From NCBI RefSeq assembly GCF_016907385.1, contig NZ_JAFBBU010000001.1:248001-312000 (forward strand): a DNA stretch of 64,000 nt. The letters run 5' to 3'. This DNA comes from Subtercola frigoramans (GTDB lineage: Bacteria > Actinomycetota > Actinomycetes > Actinomycetales > Microbacteriaceae). Both the position numbers and the translations under genes were made by a program. The notes beneath the pieces are model-generated. The model was not told where the DNA came from, made no database searches, and was given only the letters and a program-made list of their open reading frames with translations. This document shows, one piece after another, positions 50,106 to 59,519 of this stretch. Positions within the stretch are counted from its first letter, which is position 1. Each line of letters opens with the position of its first letter.

Positions 50106-50924
50106 CTACTTTCCGCCCACACCCATGAGACCGGAGATGAGCGATCGACGTGCGAAGAGGTAGACGAGGAAGATCGGGATGATGGTCAGGACGATCGCCG
50201 CCATCAGACCCGGAATGTTCGTGCTGTAATTCTGTCGGAACAGACTCAGCCCTACCGTGGCGACCATGACGTCCTGCGAGCGGGTGAGCACAAGCGGGAG
50301 CAGGAATCCGTTCCACGCGTTCAACATGGTGAAGACGATGATAGTGGCTATCCCCCCGCGTGAGAGCGGAATCACCAGCCGGGCGAATGTGCGGAACGAG
50401 TTTGCACCGTCGATCGCCATCGCTTCGTAGAGCTCGCCCGATATTTCACGCATCGCGCCAGTAAGGATGAGGGTCGAGATCGGGATCGCAAAAGCTGCCG
50501 TCGGAAGGATCACACCGAGGTAGGTGTCGTACAGACCCACCTGGTAGATGAGGTAGTACACCGGCAGTACCACGACTTGTGCGGGGATGGCCAGTCCAAC
50601 GAGCATCGTGCGGAATACAGTTCGGATGAGCCGACTGCGGCTGCGCACGATGGCGAACGCTAGAGGCGGCACCACCAAGCACACAATGACCACTGTTCCA
50701 AAGGTGATGATTCCGGCGTTGAGCAGGAATTTGCCGAACCCGAGACCGATGGCATCGGCGAAGTTCTGAAGAGTGAACATCGTCGGAAGTCCGATAGGCC
50801 CTTCGCCCGCGTATGCAGCCTTACTTTCGAATGCCGCACGGAGCATCAAGTAGACGGGCAAAATGATGATCGCCAGCCATATCCCGGCGAAAATGCCGGC
50901 GAAATAGTTTGGTTTGGTGCGCAT
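50106..50924 (-). CDS. Oligosaccharide ABC importer permease (MalG-type)
   Basis: A 272-residue permease with six hydrophobic segments, starting FAGIFAGIWLAIIILPVYLMLRAAF and carrying the EAA loop ELYEAMAIDGANSFRTFARLVIPLSRGG that contacts the ATPase. Its start overlaps the stop of the MalF-type gene by one base. No ATPase gene is nearby, so the importer presumably uses a shared MsiK-type ATPase encoded elsewhere, as is common in actinobacteria. Confidence 0.95.
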   Translation of the reverse strand: MRTKPNYFAGIFAGIWLAIIILPVYLMLRAAFESKAAYAGEGPIGLPTMFTLQNFADAIGLGFGKFLLNAGIITFGTVVIVCLVVPPLAFAIVRSRSRLIRTVFRTMLVGLAIPAQVVVLPVYYLIYQVGLYDTYLGVILPTAAFAIPISTLILTGAMREISGELYEAMAIDGANSFRTFARLVIPLSRGGIATIIVFTMLNAWNGFLLPLVLTRSQDVMVATVGLSLFRQNYSTNIPGLMAAIVLTIIPIFLVYLFARRSLISGLMGVGGK

Positions 50925-51877
50925 CAGACGCCTTCCTGGGAGCTTTCCATTTTCTCGAATCCTGTCAATCGCACCATGGCGATGGAGACGACCCCACAGA
51001 TCACGACGAGCACGATAGCGACGGCGCTGCCGTAGCCGATATCAAAGGCCTGGAAGCCCTGTTCGTACATGAAGAACGGAAGGATCGCCGTCTTCTGGTT
51101 CGGGCCACCCCCGGTCAGAATGAAGATGAGGTCGAAGGTGGTGAATGTGCCCACCACGATGAGTATCACGTCGGTCACGATCGTCGCCCTCAGCTGGGGA
51201 AGAGTGATGCTGAAGAACTGGCGTACCGTGCCTGCACCATCTATTTCTGCCGCCTGGTAGATCGTACGCGGAATGGATCTCGCTGCGCCTTGGTAGATGA
51301 GGGTGTGGAGAGGGGTGGCGCCCCAGAGGTAGATGAATGCGATCACACCGAGTGCGCTCCATTGGTTGCCGAGCAGGTTGCCATCACCGAACAACCAGGG
51401 CAGAGCGGCCGGGATGCCGAAGTTGGGGTCGAGCATCGACGCCCAGAGTACCGTGACGGCGGCCGTGGACATGAGAAGCGGGACGAAGTAGATCGCAACG
51501 ACGATCGCACGACCGCGCTGGTTCCCAGCTGCCCAGACTCCGATGAGGATCGACAGCGGGGTCTGTGTAACGACGGCAAGTAGCACCAGAATCAGGGTCA
51601 CCGTCAGGCTCTGAAGAACCTGCGGATCCTTGAATAGCCTGACCCAGTTGTCCAGGCCAATCCAGGTCGGGGGCACGAGCCGGATTCCCTCGTAGGACGT
51701 GAACGAGAGATAGACGCCGAATGCCAACGGAACCAGAGCGAATAGCCCGAAGAACAGGAACGCCGGCATCGCCCACCCGATTCCGGGGCGGCCCACCTGT
51801 GGCAGGCCACCCCGGCGCCGGGGTCGTGAAGGTGCCCGAGTCACCGCCAATTTCTCGACGACGGATGAACTGGTCAT
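50924..51877 (-). CDS. Oligosaccharide ABC importer permease (MalF-type)
   Basis: A 317-residue permease: a basic N-terminus, a first helix AMPAFLFFGLFALVPLAFGVYLSF, and the EAA loop IYQAAEIDGAGTVRQFFSITLPQLRA. The end is ITGF-like and cytoplasmic. It is the middle gene of the binding protein-MalF-MalG operon on the minus strand. The substrate is presumably a plant oligosaccharide processed by the GH3 and GH95 enzymes encoded across the divergent promoter. Confidence 0.95.
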   Translation of the reverse strand: MTSSSVVEKLAVTRAPSRPRRRGGLPQVGRPGIGWAMPAFLFFGLFALVPLAFGVYLSFTSYEGIRLVPPTWIGLDNWVRLFKDPQVLQSLTVTLILVLLAVVTQTPLSILIGVWAAGNQRGRAIVVAIYFVPLLMSTAAVTVLWASMLDPNFGIPAALPWLFGDGNLLGNQWSALGVIAFIYLWGATPLHTLIYQGAARSIPRTIYQAAEIDGAGTVRQFFSITLPQLRATIVTDVILIVVGTFTTFDLIFILTGGGPNQKTAILPFFMYEQGFQAFDIGYGSAVAIVLVVICGVVSIAMVRLTGFEKMESSQEGV

Positions 51878-51927
51878 CTTCGACCACCTTTCATTTTTGA
51901 ATCATTGTTACGGTGTTTGCTTGGCGG

Positions 51928-53274
51928 TCAGTTCTTGAGCGCCTGCATCGCTGAGATGAATGACGCCTCGTCAGAGTCGCCACTGAAGTACGACGTCATC
52001 GCATTCAGCATTGGAGCTGCTGACGCCGTGGACACGGACTGGTCCCACGACAACTGAAAGCTCGGCGCTTTGGTGATGATGCCCAGCTGGAACTGCAGGA
52101 AAGACTGCGCTGACGGGGTCAGTCCCGGAGTGCTGTCGATCAGCGATCCTGCGCTCGTAGTGGGGGGCAGGTTGCCGATGGCGAGTTCGCCCTTGACGAA
52201 GTCGTCACCATAGAGCGCGGCCAAGAACTTAGCAACCGTGTCGGGGTACCGGGTATCTGCAGCCACGTTGTAGTAGTTGCTCAGGTTTCCAGCGAGGTCG
52301 TCTACATTGCTCCCGCCGACGGTGGGGAATGTCGTCCAACCGAGGTTGGTCGTTGCAAAACCGGGGTCATCGCCTGCGATGGTGCCGTAGTTCCAGTTGC
52401 CCATCAGCTCGTACGCCGCCTTGCCTGAACTAAGCAGTTTCGGGGACCCGTCGTTCGCGTAGTGTACCGATTGGTAATTGGTGCCGAAGGCTCCACTGTC
52501 GACCAGGCCACGAATATCTGCGAGGGCCTTCTTGGAAGCATCGCTCCCCCAGATGGAGCTGTCGCCGGCCAACGCCTTGGAGACGTCTGCGTTGCCGACT
52601 TCCCGCGTGTAGAAATACTCGTACCACATCAGAGTCGGCCACTTGTCAGCGCCGCCGAGGGCGATCGGCGTCACGCCTGCTGACTTCAGCTTGTCGATCT
52701 GACCGAGCAGGTCGTTGTAGGTGGTCGGGGGCTTCAGTCCTGCTTGATCGAGAACGGTCTTGTTGTAGTAGAGAACGACCGGGCCGACACCGCGCATAGG
52801 GACGCCGTACGATTTTCCGTCGACGACCTCCTCGTTGAACACCGAGGGCAGGAACGAGCTCTTAAGCTTCGGATCCTGGGCGATGAAGTCATCGAGGGGG
52901 TACAGTGCGTTTGCTGAAATGTAGGGCTTGATCCCCGCAGCCCCGTACGACATGAAAATGTCGGGGGCGGTGGAGGTTCCGAGACTGGAGCGGACATTCG
53001 CGGCATAGTCCACGCCGGCGCTGCTGCCCTTGTCTACGATGACTTTGACTTCGGAGGTCTTGTTGAAGCGATCGGCTGCGGCCTGCTCAACCGCTGCTGC
53101 GGCGTCGCCGAGCGCGTAGATATGGATCTCGTTTGCGGGACGGCTGAGGTTCGGCTTCGGTGTGGCACTGCTGGATGGCGCGCCCCCGGCCGAGCAGCCA
53201 GCGAGAACCGCTGCTGCGGCCACGATGGCCGTTGCGCTGAGAAGACGCATGCCGCGCCTTGATGAGTTCTTCAT
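51928..53274 (-). CDS. Extracellular solute-binding lipoprotein, family 1 (oligosaccharide)
   Basis: A 448-residue lipoprotein with signal peptide RLLSATAIVAAAAVLAGC (lipobox LAGC). Mature features of the MalE-like family: EIHIYALGDAAAAVEQAAADRFNKTSEVKV, APDIFMSYG, PMRGVGPVVLYYNKTVLDQAGLKPPTTYNDLL and ELMGNWNYGTI. It binds an oligosaccharide and hands it to the two permeases downstream. It is divergent from the LacI gene at 53654 across a region with several operator-like repeats, so sugar-dependent control is expected. Confidence 0.94.
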   Translation of the reverse strand: MKNSSRRGMRLLSATAIVAAAAVLAGCSAGGAPSSSATPKPNLSRPANEIHIYALGDAAAAVEQAAADRFNKTSEVKVIVDKGSSAGVDYAANVRSSLGTSTAPDIFMSYGAAGIKPYISANALYPLDDFIAQDPKLKSSFLPSVFNEEVVDGKSYGVPMRGVGPVVLYYNKTVLDQAGLKPPTTYNDLLGQIDKLKSAGVTPIALGGADKWPTLMWYEYFYTREVGNADVSKALAGDSSIWGSDASKKALADIRGLVDSGAFGTNYQSVHYANDGSPKLLSSGKAAYELMGNWNYGTIAGDDPGFATTNLGWTTFPTVGGSNVDDLAGNLSNYYNVAADTRYPDTVAKFLAALYGDDFVKGELAIGNLPPTTSAGSLIDSTPGLTPSAQSFLQFQLGIITKAPSFQLSWDQSVSTASAAPMLNAMTSYFSGDSDEASFISAMQALKN

Positions 53275-53653
53275 TGAACGCCTTTCGAATATCGAATTTG
53301 ACTGTAACTGCGACGCCGCCGAAAGGACAGAGCAATTGTGGGCGGCAACTTTTGGTGCAGAGAATCACTCCGTGGTGGAACGATCCTCGACGAACATAGC
53401 TCGCGCTCGCCTCAATAACACTCCCTGTTTCACCGAAACTTTTTCGTGAGCATATTGACCCCATCTGGAGTCGGCGGGATATATATTTCTGGGGATGTGG
53501 TCGAAATGAGCATGTCCGATGGGCAGTCTGGATCCTTCACTACACAGACTCCAAAAAGTAAAAGTTTCGCGACATTCACGATCTTTCGTGAATGGGCCAG
53601 ATCAGTGAGGACTGGATTGACAATGAAGTTTTCCCAGCAACAGGGAATCCTCA
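53275..53653. promoter_or_regulatory. Divergent control region with several operator-like repeats
   Basis: This AT-richer gap serves the importer and the LacI-GH3-GH95 operon. CGAAACTTTT at 53434-53443 and its exact complement AAAAGTTTCG at 53560-53569 lie 117 bases apart, and a perfect 9-base inverted repeat CATTCACGA-N4-TCGTGAATG occupies 53573-53594. They are candidate binding sites for the LacI protein encoded next door. Confidence 0.5.
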
Positions 53654-54727
53654 GTGCAGACAGCTGCGGCATCGATGGCTGAACCGGGGGGCGGCCACCG
53701 CACAACGATGAATGCGGTCGCCAAAGTGAGCGGAGTCTCCGTTGGGACGGTCTCCAAAGTGCTGAACGATCGTGCGGGTATTGGCGACGAGACGAGAACT
53801 CGGGTGCGCGAGGCCATCGACCGGCTTGGTTACGTAAGCATGGGACAAAGGCAGGCCGCACAGCACGCCGGTGCTGAGGTATCTATCGAGTTGCTGGTGC
53901 AACCGGCAGACGTGTCCAATCCGTACCTCGCAACTTTTCTCGGCGGAGCTCTCGAGTCGGCTGGCCTACTCGGAGCCGGGCTCGTGATCCGATCGGTCGA
54001 GATCCCCCGCGATTCGGAGCGCGAGTGGGCCAGATCACTGGCGAAGGCTGGTCGTACGGGCGTGATTGAGCTGACCAGCGGGTACTCGCAGGCACGCGAG
54101 CTCGCACTCCGAGGAGTGGGTCTTCCTATGGTGCTCGTCGATCCGATTGACGTCCCCCGCACTTCGACGCCCAGTATCGGCGCGACGAACTGGGCGGGCG
54201 GTTACGCCGCAACCCGCCATCTGCTGGACCTGGGCCACCGACGTATCGCCTACATCGGTGGCCCGGTCGGCGCTGCTTGTGACAACGTCCGGATCCACGG
54301 TTGGTCAGCAGCTATGGCCGAGGAGGGAATCGTCGTCGACGTTCGGTCAGTGCTCAAACACTCCTACACGTATGCGCACGGGTTGCAAGCGGCCACCCAG
54401 CTCCTGAGCCAATCGCCTCGCCCGACTGCGATATTCGCAGGGAGCGACATCACTGCGATGGGCGTCATCGAGGCGGCCCGGCAGGCCGGGATACATGTAC
54501 CGACTCAGCTCAGCGTGGTGGGATTCGATGACACTGTGCTGGCTGCCGCTTCGTCTCCTCCTCTCACCACAGTGCACCAGCCGATCGCGGACATCGGGCG
54601 ACAAGCCGTATCGACGCTGTTCCGGCTCGCCGGAGGAGAGTCCCTGGCTACGAAGCGGATCGAGATGGCGACCTCCCTGGTGATTCGAGAGTCCACCGCC
54701 GCTGTTCCACTGAAAGGCAACAAATGA
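53654..54727 (+). CDS. LacI-family transcriptional regulator
   Basis: A 357-residue LacI protein (GTG 53654; ATG 53675 is an alternative). Helix-turn-helix and hinge: TMNAVAKVSGVSVGTVSKVLNDRAGIGDETRTRVREAIDRLGYVS. Sensor domain: SIELLVQPADVSNPYLATFLGGALESAG, IAYIGGPVGAACDNVR, AIFAGSDITAMGVIEAARQAGIHVPTQLSVVGFDD, SPPLTTVHQPIADIG. It is the first gene of an operon with GH3 and GH95 and is divergent from the importer, so it probably controls both sides, responding to an imported oligosaccharide or its product. Confidence 0.94.
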   Translation: MQTAAASMAEPGGGHRTTMNAVAKVSGVSVGTVSKVLNDRAGIGDETRTRVREAIDRLGYVSMGQRQAAQHAGAEVSIELLVQPADVSNPYLATFLGGALESAGLLGAGLVIRSVEIPRDSEREWARSLAKAGRTGVIELTSGYSQARELALRGVGLPMVLVDPIDVPRTSTPSIGATNWAGGYAATRHLLDLGHRRIAYIGGPVGAACDNVRIHGWSAAMAEEGIVVDVRSVLKHSYTYAHGLQAATQLLSQSPRPTAIFAGSDITAMGVIEAARQAGIHVPTQLSVVGFDDTVLAAASSPPLTTVHQPIADIGRQAVSTLFRLAGGESLATKRIEMATSLVIRESTAAVPLKGNK

Positions 54728-57051
54728 CCAGCATCGACGATCAAATTGCGCCCAGTGAGGTTTGGCACGACCGCGGGCTCACTGCCCACGACCGTGCTTC
54801 AGCACTGCTTTCGCAGATGACTTTCCCCGAGAAGCTTCAGCAGCTTGGCAGCACGTGGCCCGGTTCGGAGAACCTCGAGGAGGCGGTTGCGCCACTCCAG
54901 GATAGCCACCAACTTGCAGCACCTTTCGATGAAGCAATCGTCGACGGGATCGGACACCTCACCCGGCCCTTCGGCACGGCACCGATCGAACCCCACGACG
55001 GCATGCTGCGACTCGCCGACCTTCAGCGCCAAGTCGTCTCGGCCAATCGATTCGGAATCCCAGCGATTGTTCACGAGGAGTGCCTGACCGGGTTCACCGC
55101 TTGGAAGGCGACGATTTACCCCACATCACTCGCTTGGGCTGCAACCTTCGACCCGGGAATCGTCGAACGCATGGCGCAGAACATCGGTCGGGACATGCAC
55201 GCCGTCGGGGTCCACCAGGGCCTCTCACCCGTTCTCGATGTCGTGCGCGACTATCGCTGGGGCCGGGTGGAAGAGACGATGGGAGAGGATCCGTATCTCG
55301 TCTCACAGATCGCGGCATCCTACGTCACCGGGCTCCAATCGGAGGGTGTCATTGCAACCCTGAAGCATTTCGTCGGTTACGCGGCATCGCGCGGCGGCCG
55401 AAATCACGCGCCCGTTTCTGTCGGGCAGCGCGAACTGAGGGATGTCCTGCTCCGGCCATTCGAACAAGCCATCGTGCATGCCGGCGCCTGTTCGGTGATG
55501 AACTCGTATACAGATCTCGACGGCGTTCCTGCCGCAAGCGATTCCGCGCTCTTCACGGACCTCCTCCGCAACGAGTGGGGATTCGCTGGAACCGTGGTCT
55601 CCGACTATTGGGCCGTTCCCTTCCTCCTCTCGATGCACCGCATCGTCGCGACAAACGCAGAGGCCGGGGCCCTGGCACTCACCGCAGGAATCGACGTCGA
55701 ACTGCCCCACACGGTCGGCTTCACCGCCGAGGCCGCCGAGCTCGCCGGTCGGGACGTGGTCGACAGGGCAGTTCTTCGCGTACTCACCCAGAAGGTTGAA
55801 CTTGGGCTTCTCGATCCCGACTGGGCTGCGGCGGAAGCGGCCTGGGTCTCATTGGACTCCGATCACAACCGCCTCGTCGCCCGCGCAGTCGCCGAAGAGT
55901 CTGTTGTTCTTCTCCACAATCCGCAGGGTATCCTCCCGTTGCAATCACCCCTACGGATCGCTGTCATCGGCCCTGTCGCTAACGAAAGCGCGAGCCTTTT
56001 CGGGTGCTACGCCTTTCCGAACCACGTACTGCCGAACTTTCCAGAGGCAGGCCTGGGACTGGAAGCACCAACGCTGCTTGATGCAATACGCACCGAGTTT
56101 CCTGGCGCCCACGTCGACTTTGCCCCTGGTGTCCCCGTTCTTGAACCAGATGAGTCGGGAATCGCCGACGCCGAGGCGACTGCCCGTTCCGCAGACATCG
56201 TCATCCTCGCTGTGGGCGATCGTTCGGGAATGTTCGGCCACGGTACCTCGGGCGAGGGCTGCGACGTCACCAGCCTGGATCTCCCAGGAGTGCAGAGTGT
56301 GCTTGTCGACCGAATCCTCGCGACTGGCACCAAGGTCGTTCTAGTGACACTCTCCGGACGCCCGTATGCGATCGGAGGGTACGTCGAGAGATCGAAGGCT
56401 GCTGTTCAAGCGTTCCTGCCCGGCCAGGAGGGAGCCGGCGCGATCGCCGGTGTCCTGTCAGGCAGGGTTAACCCGAGTGGGCGCCTTCCCGTGCAGATCC
56501 CCGGAGACGCATCGGCGCAGCCGGGCACTTACCTGGCCCCGCCCCTCGCTCTCCGAAGCGACGGAGTCAGCAACATCGATCCCACACCCGCCTTCCCGTT
56601 CGGATTCGGGCTGAGTTACTCAACGATGGAAATCTCGTCGACCACCGTGTCAGCCGCGGTTATCGCGACCCATGGCGAGGTCATCGTGTCCGCCATCGTG
56701 CGGAACACCGGAAGCCGTCACGCCGTCGCTGTTCCCCAGCTCTACATGAGCGACCCGGTCGCGGAGGTCACTCGGCCGGTGCGCCAGCTGATCGGCTTCA
56801 CGAGGGTGGCACTTGAAGCGGGAGCGTCTTCTGAGATCCAATTCGTCGTCAGCTCAGATCTGTTCGCCTACACCGGACGGGATCTGCGGCGCCGGATCGA
56901 TCCCGGCGAGGTGCTGCTCCTCGTGGCTGAGAACGCCGGCGATTCACGTGAGGCGGCAGTCGTGCAGCTCACTGGGCCTACCCGATTCGTTGACCACACC
57001 CGAACCATGTCGACAACGGCCACATCGACGGTGTTGGCAGAATCCCTTTGA
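54724..57051 (+). CDS. Glycoside hydrolase family 3 (beta-glucosidase/xylosidase)
   Basis: A 775-residue cytosolic enzyme overlapping the LacI stop (ATGA). The N-terminal barrel holds GIPAIVHEECLTGF, SPVLDVVRDYRWGRVEETMGEDPYL, ATLKHFVGYAASRGGRNHAPVSVGQRELRD and the nucleophile in GTVVSDYWAV. The second domain (LPLQSPLRIAVIGPVA, then VILAVGDRSGMFGHGTSGEG) and a C-terminal fibronectin-like domain (YSTMEISSTTVSAAVIATHGEV onward) complete the usual three-domain form. The E-T-M-G-E-D motif and length favour the beta-xylosidase/beta-glucosidase branch. It degrades imported oligosaccharides from the non-reducing end. Confidence 0.95.
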   Translation: MTSIDDQIAPSEVWHDRGLTAHDRASALLSQMTFPEKLQQLGSTWPGSENLEEAVAPLQDSHQLAAPFDEAIVDGIGHLTRPFGTAPIEPHDGMLRLADLQRQVVSANRFGIPAIVHEECLTGFTAWKATIYPTSLAWAATFDPGIVERMAQNIGRDMHAVGVHQGLSPVLDVVRDYRWGRVEETMGEDPYLVSQIAASYVTGLQSEGVIATLKHFVGYAASRGGRNHAPVSVGQRELRDVLLRPFEQAIVHAGACSVMNSYTDLDGVPAASDSALFTDLLRNEWGFAGTVVSDYWAVPFLLSMHRIVATNAEAGALALTAGIDVELPHTVGFTAEAAELAGRDVVDRAVLRVLTQKVELGLLDPDWAAAEAAWVSLDSDHNRLVARAVAEESVVLLHNPQGILPLQSPLRIAVIGPVANESASLFGCYAFPNHVLPNFPEAGLGLEAPTLLDAIRTEFPGAHVDFAPGVPVLEPDESGIADAEATARSADIVILAVGDRSGMFGHGTSGEGCDVTSLDLPGVQSVLVDRILATGTKVVLVTLSGRPYAIGGYVERSKAAVQAFLPGQEGAGAIAGVLSGRVNPSGRLPVQIPGDASAQPGTYLAPPLALRSDGVSNIDPTPAFPFGFGLSYSTMEISSTTVSAAVIATHGEVIVSAIVRNTGSRHAVAVPQLYMSDPVAEVTRPVRQLIGFTRVALEAGASSEIQFVVSSDLFAYTGRDLRRRIDPGEVLLLVAENAGDSREAAVVQLTGPTRFVDHTRTMSTTATSTVLAESL

Positions 57052-59363
57052 CGGTCTGGAGCTCCACGCTGGCGTCCAGTTGGGAAACGGGGGCCATCGC
57101 GGGCACCGGAGTCGTCGGTGCACTGGTCTACGGAGAACCGTCCCGGCATGTCATTGTTCTCAGTCACGAACGCTTCTTCGTGCCCGCAAATTCCCGCCGG
57201 CCAGCGCCGGACCTCGCGCCGGCTCTGCCCCAAGCGCGTCTCGCGCTGGCAGAAGGAGATGAGAAAGCAGCCGCAGACGCAATCGAGCAGCGCCTCGTCG
57301 AGTTGGGGATGAACCCGGAAGAACTCGTCTGGACTGACCCGCTCGGCCCGATTGCCCAGCTGAGCTGGCAACCCGACCTGTCCGGCTTCTCCGACTACCA
57401 ACGAGTCCTCCGCACCGACGACCTCGGCGCGGAGATCCGCTGGAAATCAGGTTCAGGGTGGACAGGTATCCGCGTCGACGCCACACATGGTGCCGAATTT
57501 TTCGATATCGAACTTTCCAGCGACACCGCTCTGACGGGCATCCTGACTCTGGAACAGGTTTCGGAGCGTCGTGCGGGAGCGGACACGGTGGAAACCCTCG
57601 ACTACTCCCGCTTTGTGGCTACGACATGCTCAGTAAGCTCGACATCTCTCTCGGCTGCCATCTCGGCCGCCGGTTACGCACCCGAGACCGATATCACCGC
57701 GCGCGTTGAAGTCACCTCGACGCGTCGATTGGCGCCCACCGGGACCGGCTGGCGGGTCACCCTCGACCCGGGAGAACGGCTCTCGTTCCGCGTTGACGTG
57801 ACGACAGATGGGGCAGGCCCACGATACGTCGACCCTGTGTCCACGGAGTCGCTTGCTTCATCGTCGTTCAGCCTGCTCGGGGCGAGCACCTGCGATCATG
57901 TCGAGTCGGTCTTCGGCGATGCGCATGCAGGCGTGAGGGCCGCAGTGCACCAAATGCTCGAGCTCGGGTACGCGGCAGGGCGACGCAATATCATCGCGTC
58001 GTGCGGAGCACTGCCTCCCACCCTTCAGGGAGTATGGCAGGGCACGTGGTCACCCGCCTGGTCTGCCGACTACACTATGAACGGCAACGTTCAGCTCGGC
58101 ACGCTGGCGAGTGTGTTGTGGACCGGAAATCCCTCCCTGATGCGATCGCTGTTCCGAATGATCCGGCAATTCCCGGAAGATTTTCGCTCCAACGCGCGCG
58201 CAATCTACGGCGTACCCGGAATGATGCTTCCAGCCAGACTGAGCACCCACGGGCACGCAAACCACTTTAACCGCGACTTTCCACACCAGTTCTGGATCGG
58301 TCACGGCAACTGGTTGTTGCGCATGGCGGCAGACTACGTCCAAGTTACAGGCGACCGATCGATTATCGACGAGTGGCTATGGGAATACGCCGTCGAGATC
58401 CTGACCTTCGGTCTCGCTGTGGTCGCGGACGGCGACGGACATCTTTCGCCCTCTTACTCACCTGAGAACACACCGGGGGGAAGCGATAACCCGCTGTCCA
58501 TTGACTCGACCGCCGACATCGGCGCTCTCCGCGACGGTCTCCGCGTCGGAGCATGGCTGGCGGGACTACGCGGGGACGAGCAACGTGCAGAGCAATGGAC
58601 ATCGGCCAGATCAGCCCTGCCCCCGTACCGGATCGCTGGCGACGCGACGCTCGCCGAATGGGGGGCCTCTGTGCCTGAGCGCCTCGAGCACCGCCATGCC
58701 TCACAGCTGCATGGCCTCTGGCATGAACCGGATGAAGCATTCGAGCGCCCGGAACTACGCGCGGCGGCACAGGCTACAGTGCGAGCGAAAGCCGCCTGGC
58801 GAGCCGAGGCCCCGCATGGCCCCCCGGGCCACCAAGAAATGGCTTTCGGACTCAGCTCAATCGCCCTCGCCGCAGCGGCACTCGGCGATGGCGAGACAGC
58901 CGCCCAATGCGCGTACTGGCTCGCGCTCGATCATTTCACACACGCCATGGTGTCAACCCACGACGCAGGATCGATCTTCAATCTCGATGCGTCAGGAGCA
59001 TTACCCGCTGTAATCGCTGCAATGCTCGTCGCCTCTACGACTTCGACCATCCACCTCCTACCGGCGCTGCCATTGCTGTGGGAGGCGGGAGCCGCTAATG
59101 GGCTTACAGCCCGAGGCGGAGCTGTCATTCACGAACTACGCTGGTCACCGAGCACCCTGAGCTGCGACGTCGAACTGCGGTCAGAGGCTGCCTGGCTGAG
59201 GCCATCAACCACAGTGTTGCTCATGCCGAGAGCCGGCAACCTGCGCACCACCCCGCACGCTTCACAAACTAACTCGACAAGGGTCGAGATCGAATCAACG
59301 GGCCCACGTGTGCGATTGTGTTTCGACTTCGCGGATCAAACCTCTACCCAACCCGTCGAATGA
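57048..59363 (+). CDS. Glycoside hydrolase family 95 (alpha-L-fucosidase/alpha-L-galactosidase type)
   Basis: A 771-residue cytosolic protein starting at TTG 57048, inside the GH3 stop (TTGA). GH95 features are GTGVVGALVYGEPSRHVIVLSHERFF (N-terminal beta domain), GALPPTLQGVWQGTWSPAWSADYTMNGNVQLG (barrel entry), GHGNWLLRMAADYVQVTGD, SPSYSPENTPGG with the acid Glu and the conserved Asn, and STHDAGSIFNLDASGALPAVIAAML. Family members are inverting enzymes that remove alpha-L-fucose or alpha-L-galactose, as found on xyloglucan and pectin side chains. No signal peptide is present. Confidence 0.93.
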   Translation: MTVWSSTLASSWETGAIAGTGVVGALVYGEPSRHVIVLSHERFFVPANSRRPAPDLAPALPQARLALAEGDEKAAADAIEQRLVELGMNPEELVWTDPLGPIAQLSWQPDLSGFSDYQRVLRTDDLGAEIRWKSGSGWTGIRVDATHGAEFFDIELSSDTALTGILTLEQVSERRAGADTVETLDYSRFVATTCSVSSTSLSAAISAAGYAPETDITARVEVTSTRRLAPTGTGWRVTLDPGERLSFRVDVTTDGAGPRYVDPVSTESLASSSFSLLGASTCDHVESVFGDAHAGVRAAVHQMLELGYAAGRRNIIASCGALPPTLQGVWQGTWSPAWSADYTMNGNVQLGTLASVLWTGNPSLMRSLFRMIRQFPEDFRSNARAIYGVPGMMLPARLSTHGHANHFNRDFPHQFWIGHGNWLLRMAADYVQVTGDRSIIDEWLWEYAVEILTFGLAVVADGDGHLSPSYSPENTPGGSDNPLSIDSTADIGALRDGLRVGAWLAGLRGDEQRAEQWTSARSALPPYRIAGDATLAEWGASVPERLEHRHASQLHGLWHEPDEAFERPELRAAAQATVRAKAAWRAEAPHGPPGHQEMAFGLSSIALAAAALGDGETAAQCAYWLALDHFTHAMVSTHDAGSIFNLDASGALPAVIAAMLVASTTSTIHLLPALPLLWEAGAANGLTARGGAVIHELRWSPSTLSCDVELRSEAAWLRPSTTVLLMPRAGNLRTTPHASQTNSTRVEIESTGPRVRLCFDFADQTSTQPVE

Positions 59364-59466
59364 CCAGCTCGTTATATGAGTAAGGATTGACATTTCGACT
59401 TCCACTAGTCAGCGGACCGGCCGCCTCCGTCACCGAGCCTATCTCCGTGACTACTCGTGAGAAAGG

Positions 59467-59503
59467 TGCGCTGCCCCCGTCGTGACCCGTCGAGGACAGC
59501 GCA
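59467..59503. terminator. Inverted repeat between convergent GH95 and GH93-like genes
   Basis: TGCGCTG (59467-59473) pairs perfectly with CAGCGCA (59497-59503) around a 23-base loop, in the 156-base gap between convergent genes. The loop is long, so it is a moderate terminator candidate. Confidence 0.35.
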
Positions 59504-59519
59504 ATCGTGGTCCCGAAAG

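Noticed and set aside
54799-55710. Several long open frames opposite or overlapping the GH3 gene
   Set aside because: They are shadows of a high-GC coding sequence, with no ribosome sites and unnatural composition.
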